64,000 nt of DNA from positions 18,548,501-18,612,500 of the forward strand of contig NC_079882.1 in NCBI RefSeq assembly GCF_029227915.1, in the 5' to 3' direction. This stretch comes from Hydractinia symbiolongicarpus (lineage: Eukaryota; Cnidaria; Hydrozoa; Anthoathecata; Hydractiniidae). Positions 60,601-64,000 of this stretch are shown one piece after another. Both the position numbers and the translations under genes were made by a program. Within the stretch, counting starts at the first letter, position 1. Every line of letters begins with the position of its first letter. The notes beneath the pieces were generated by a model. It was not told the DNA's origin. It saw only the letters and a list, made by a program, of their open reading frames with translations, and searched no databases.

Positions 60601-63600
60601 CTGCTAATGAAACGGTCCTTGGAAAAGTTGTTACTGAAGATCGTAATTCTGAATTGGTGAGGGATACGCCTCGAGACAGAGATTCCGAGATTGAGGTATT
60701 GAAAACAAAGTTACGCTCATGCGAGGACGAATTGCTAATTGTTAGCGAACTATCTGTACAACAACTTTCTGAGCTAGAATCTCAAGTGTCTGCTCTTGGT
60801 GACCGTTTGCAAGCTAGTGATACCTTCATTTCACAGCGTGAACGCGAATTCCGAGACATCGAAACGAACTTGCGAGCCGATATAAATGAGTTAAGGGAAG
60901 CGTTAATTGTGAAGGACGAAACTATAAATAGTTTGCAATCGAAAATGGTTTCTGGCTTGATGAGGAGTGGTGACATGTCCGCGGATGACGTTGAGGCGTT
61001 AAAGGTGGAATTACTCACAAGGAAGAAAGTGATTGCTCAATTAAACGAAGATGTGGAGCATCGCATATTAGACATTCACGCCATGCAAGACGATAAAAAT
61101 ATTTTGGAAGATAAGGTGGACAAGTTAGAGAGAGAAATCGAAGTGCTTAACGATAGGTTGAAAATGAAAGATTCCCTTTCATTGGAAGCGGAAGCGAAAT
61201 ATGAGATCAGCTTTGCAGCATTAACGCAAGAGCTAGATTTGCTTTCTGCAAAGCATAACGAAATGCTCGAGACGGATACTAGCAAGGCTGACTTTGAAGG
61301 AAGAGCCCTTGTTCTTGAGGAGCGCTTAAAGATCAAAGAGCGTGAACTAAAAGAACAACAGGTTATGTACAGCGCAAAAATAAATAAAATTTTACAGGAA
61401 AAGGCCAAAACGGACGAGTCTCTTGCTGACTTGCAAAGTAAACTCGAAGTAATTGTTGATGGAAACAAAAAGAAGGATGAAGACTGGAAAAACATTATGA
61501 ATAAATTAGAAGAGCATAATATTTCGTTGTCTGAAGAAAGGGAAAAATTACAACAGAAAATGCTTGCACTAAAGCAATTGCATGGCGACTTAGATGAGAA
61601 AAATATAGAGATATCTTCATTGAAGCGCCATATTGATGATATGGAACGTCACAAATTGCAGGATGTGGAAGAAAAGGAAGCCTTGTTGCATGAGATTAAT
61701 GACGTCAAAACTGAACTTCAACACAAAATGGATGAGTTGGATTTAATTAATTCCGAGGTTAAAATAGTTCAACGTTTCGAGCACGAGGTGAACACATCGT
61801 TAAGTGATAGTCTGGTGCAGTCCAGCGATGAAATTCGGAAGCTTAAAGATGATTTGGAGGTTGCGATGAACGATTTGATGCTGCGTAAAAAACTAATAGC
61901 GTCAATGGAGGACGAGACCAATAATTTAAAAAAGCAACTTGCCGACAAAGACGAAAGGTATTTCGCACTTGAGGAGGAATTGAGAAGTGAAATGCGACAG
62001 TCATCGAGAGAAATAAAAGATGAATTGGAACACACTAAAGCAGAGCTGATCCGCAATGAAGGTAAGTTGGCAGATGCTAACATGGAGGTGAAAGTAAGAA
62101 AAGATACTTTTCATTTAAAGAATCTGGAAACCCAACAGTTACTTGATGATTTACATTTTCAAATTCGGTACAAAGATGAGGAGATTACTGAGTTAAAGTT
62201 AGGCAAAGAGCTACTGCAAAGTAATGTGTTTGATCTGCAGAAGAAATATGAAGAGTTATGTAGGCAAAAAGACGAAGCTGTTAACAATTTAAGCGAAGAA
62301 GCTGAAGAATTGCACAACAAAATTGAACAACTTACGCAGGAGTTGGAAATGGTAAAAGAATCCGAGGTTTCTAAAAGTGCTGCACTGCAGGAGAAACGTC
62401 TTAAACTTCAGGAGGAGCTAGAAAGCATACCACGAACGACGGACAGTGGTGTTGACACGAATGTGTTAAGGCAGTATATTGAGGACATGCTGGAGCAGAT
62501 AGTTCAACAAGATGTTGACATAAAAAGTAGAAAGAAAATGATAGCTATCAATGACGCCATGCTCAAAGATGCTGAAGATGAAATCAATGCGCTCAATGAC
62601 GTCATTAGTAATTTAAATGCGGAACTGGAAGATAAAAATGTCGAGTTGGCGAAAAATAAAACACAACTCGAAAATAAGGCGATGTATCAAGTTGGCGAGG
62701 AACGACACCGGCCTTTGAATGTGATGGAAGAATTAAACAAAGCGGATGATATTCCAGAAAAACTAACCAAAGAAACGTCTTTGGAGACGTTTAGCGCTCT
62801 CTCAAATCACGAAAGCGTTTTCACTTTAACCCCATGTGAAAAATTGGTTCAAGAAACAATTGCGTATGAGAGTTACACTGCCTGTCCAAAAGAGAAGAAA
62901 CAAATTAAAGTGTCAGCAGATCAAAATGCGCAGGAGTTACAGAACAGGATTGACAGTCTGGAACAAAGAGAAAAACAGAGTGAAGAAAAAAGCTACAGGC
63001 TGAATCAAGAAAGAGTGAAGTCCGCTCAACAGGTCCAAGTTCTGATGAAGGAAAAGAAAGAATTGGAAGGGTTTATAGTAGATTCTGAGATACGAATTAA
63101 AGAATACGAACAGCTTGTGATAAAGTTTGCTGAGGAAGCCGAAGAAGCCAAAGCAATGGTCGCGAACCTCACGTACCAACGCGATGGTTTTCACAGCGAA
63201 TTGTATCAACTACAAGAAAGTGCGGCGTGGAGAGAGAACGACCTAGCAGCCCAACTCCTACACTCGCATAATGAAATAATAGCATTGAAAGAGGCACTGC
63301 AAAAATGTTCCACAGAAAGTGATCAAAAACTAGGCGTAAAGGAAAGCAAAATAAACATTTTGCAGGATCGCTTTGAACAGCAAGAAGCACATTACACAGG
63401 TCAACAGCAATTATTGCAGTCAGAAGTGCAGAAGCTGATCATAGAGAAAAAGAAAGAGGAAGAAGAGCGAATATTGATCACTAAGAAGCTGAAGGTGAAG
63501 ACGGAAGAACACGATCGCCTTGCAGAGGAGCTGGCCCAACATCGACTCATGTACAGTCAAAATATCGATGCCCTGCAACATTGTTTCCAGGAAGTTTCGT

Positions 63601-63654
63601 TAAACAGCGCAGCCTTGGAGCAACAGCTGACAGAGTTGCAGCAAATGTTTAACG
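33604..63654 (+). CDS. Giant coiled-coil protein, golgin-like (5' part; continues past window)
   Basis: Thirteen exons: 33604-33738, 34226-34294, 34374-34661, 36090-36317, 36430-36525, 36626-36820, 37458-37655, 37726-38230, 38424-38572, 38865-39040, 40223-40325, 40450-40603 and 41623-63654. All junctions are GT-AG and keep frame. About 8,109 residues are encoded here. The last exon ends AACG|GTAAGT, so more exons follow. The product is almost all Glu/Lys/Leu/Ser heptads. Non-helical linkers occur at about residues 560-605 (SSPQHAPTMSPTF), at 60514-60690 and at 62690-62900. Residues about 827-6314 are a 370-residue tandem repeat. The start MWGRINQMVSGEQQ resembles the amphipathic N-terminus of golgin-245/golgin-97 (MFKKLKQKISEEQQ in golgin-245), so a vesicle-tethering golgin is the best guess. 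Giantin-, centrosome- or myosin-tail-like proteins remain possible. No membrane segment, GRIP domain or motor is within the window. Confidence 0.85.
34662..36089 (+). other. Intron 3 of the giant gene
   Basis: 1.4 kb of AT-rich intron. No ORF, mobile-element domain or RNA gene was recognised. The words CTGGTGGTTCTCTG and CTGCTGGTT recur near 35940-36030. Confidence 0.5.
37252..37291. repeat. 18-bp perfect hairpin in intron 6 of the giant gene
   Basis: TAAAATGTTGCGTCGCAT (37252-37269) is followed by the loop AAAG and the exact complement at 37274-37291. The centre of each arm is GC-rich (TTGCGTCGCAT), unlike the surrounding AT-rich intron. It could be a tiny palindromic element or a transcribed hairpin. 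Confidence 0.85.
39041..40222 (+). other. Intron 10 of the giant gene, with short telomere-like run
   Basis: 1.2-kb intron. Near its start is CTAACCCTAACCCTAAC (39123-39139), about three units of the TTAGGG telomere repeat in complement. No other structure was recognised. Confidence 0.5.
40604..41622 (+). other. Intron 12 of the giant gene
   Basis: About 1 kb of AT-rich intron before the giant exon. No ORF or repeat family was recognised. Confidence 0.5.
41804..58269 (+). repeat. Coding tandem array, 14.8 copies of a 1,110-bp unit
   Basis: Copies begin at 41804 plus multiples of 1,110: 14 full copies and a fifteenth of 926 bp (57344-58269). There is no insertion or deletion between copies, so each encodes exactly 370 residues. 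Copies differ by a handful of bases, mostly replacements such as ESKLEDL/ESKLKDL, ELKETKD/ELKGTKD, ELEETRES/ELEKTRES, SFENS/SFGNS, EKSRII/EKSKII, SCKHGL/SCKYGL and RIAEL/RIGEL. Within a unit the segments ATLEESERNLEATATELEE and ANLDESEKNLEATVTELEE are themselves related, so the unit is an older internal duplication. All of it is predicted long coiled coil. Confidence 0.97.
59157..60515 (+). repeat. Second coding duplication, 909-bp period, 1.5 copies
   Basis: Segment 59157-59626 recurs at 60066-60515 with few changes. Both encode ISQNLEERQVELLQSKQQVD through NLQHEKNQQL. The second copy lacks 18 bp (the FKTKIA region), so frame is kept. It also has changes such as ALLLE/GLLLE, KINEV/KINDV and MAEKE/MPEKE. 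It is independent of the 1,110-bp array and ends where a non-helical linker begins. Confidence 0.9.
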
Positions 63655-64000
63655 GTAAGTGTGTTGGCTTATTTATCTCCAGTATATTGGTCACAGGTTA
63701 ATTCAATCTTACAGTCGCCCAATTCGTATTTTAACTGAAATAAATATAACTTTATATGATTTAATATAATATAAGTCCGTAATTTAAAAACATAAAATAT
63801 ATAAGAAATGCATGTTTAAAAAAAGCCCTGGTTGTTCATCGAATTATTAGTATTTGCACACGCGTAAACGTCCTTGATGATGTTGGTTTTTTTAATAGAT
63901 TTCCATGCCATGTCACATTTTTTAAGTTCATGTATGTGTAATGATAATATAAACGTATGTAGAAAATATAATTAATAAATATTAATTATAGATAAAAAAA
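63655..64000 (+). other. Start of intron 13 of the giant gene
   Basis: Begins GTAAGT and is strongly AT-rich to the window edge. The reading frame stops at 63701 if not spliced, which would give only NGKCVGLFISSILVTG. Splicing is preferred because the donor is a full consensus and codon composition changes at it. Confidence 0.7.

Larger units (their letters stand above)
41623..63654 (+). other. Exon 13, about 22.0 kb in a single exon
   Basis: The acceptor follows CTTTTTTTTACATGACAG at 41622; the first two bases complete a GAT codon begun by the G at 40603. The donor is at 63655 (GTAAGT). The exon is 22,032 bp with one uninterrupted reading frame. Exons 1-12 of the same gene are 69-505 bp, so this one is about 44 times larger than the next. 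Its size is mostly explained by the tandem array at 41804-58269. An intronless retrocopy is not implied, because both borders are spliced. Confidence 0.85.

Noticed and set aside
63655-63701. Stop codon at 63701 as the true end of the giant protein
   Set aside because: A consensus donor (G|GTAAGT) precedes it and the following residues are hydrophobic, unlike the rod, so it is most likely intron read-through. An alternative short isoform cannot be excluded.

Overview
The window is eukaryotic, and most likely from a cnidarian (a hydrozoan-like genome). It is AT-rich, its genes are split by GT-AG introns, one gene is the ciliary GTPase RABL2, and the rest is dense with Copia retrotransposons, a CR1/L2-like LINE, a tRNA-derived SINE family, a hAT-type element, TTAA-flanked MITEs and a Polinton/Maverick remnant. 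The cnidarian placement is inferred from the flavour of the repeats and the coding sequence; no species can be named.

Layout: 1-1254 holds only one doubtful small ORF. A complete eight-exon RABL2 gene runs on the minus strand (1255-10493). Its introns host a degenerate hAT-type element with a nested TTAA MITE (2499-7049), a SINE and a hairpin. From 11.2 to 33.1 kb there is no host gene that I can recognise, only stacked mobile elements: a truncated Polinton polymerase-type ORF (11257-12508), a second SINE, and a CR1/L2-like LINE cut into three pieces (22166-23330, 17497-17796, 15040-15705). One cut is made by a 5'-truncated Copia element (17797-22165) and the other by about 1.8 kb of unknown DNA. 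A third SINE follows, then a second Copia element with both LTRs (27196-32127), inserted into a 53-bp minisatellite that lies between TA-flanked inverted ends.

From 33604 to beyond the right edge lies one enormous plus-strand gene. Twelve short exons, ten of whose twelve junctions fall between codons or conserve frame simply, lead into a thirteenth exon of about 22.0 kb (41623-63654). The encoded part is about 8,109 residues, almost all coiled coil. Inside the giant exon is a 16.5-kb array of 14.8 in-frame copies of a 1,110-bp (370-residue) unit, with no indels between copies and near-identical sequence. A second, older 909-bp-period duplication lies further down. The first residues faintly recall the N-terminal motif of golgin-245/golgin-97, so a golgin-like tether is the best guess, but the C-terminus is outside the window.

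The two host genes are not an operon and need not cooperate. If the giant protein is a golgin or a cytoskeletal/centrosomal coiled coil, both would act in membrane or ciliary traffic, but that link is inference only. The most unusual feature is the giant, homogenised coiled-coil exon.
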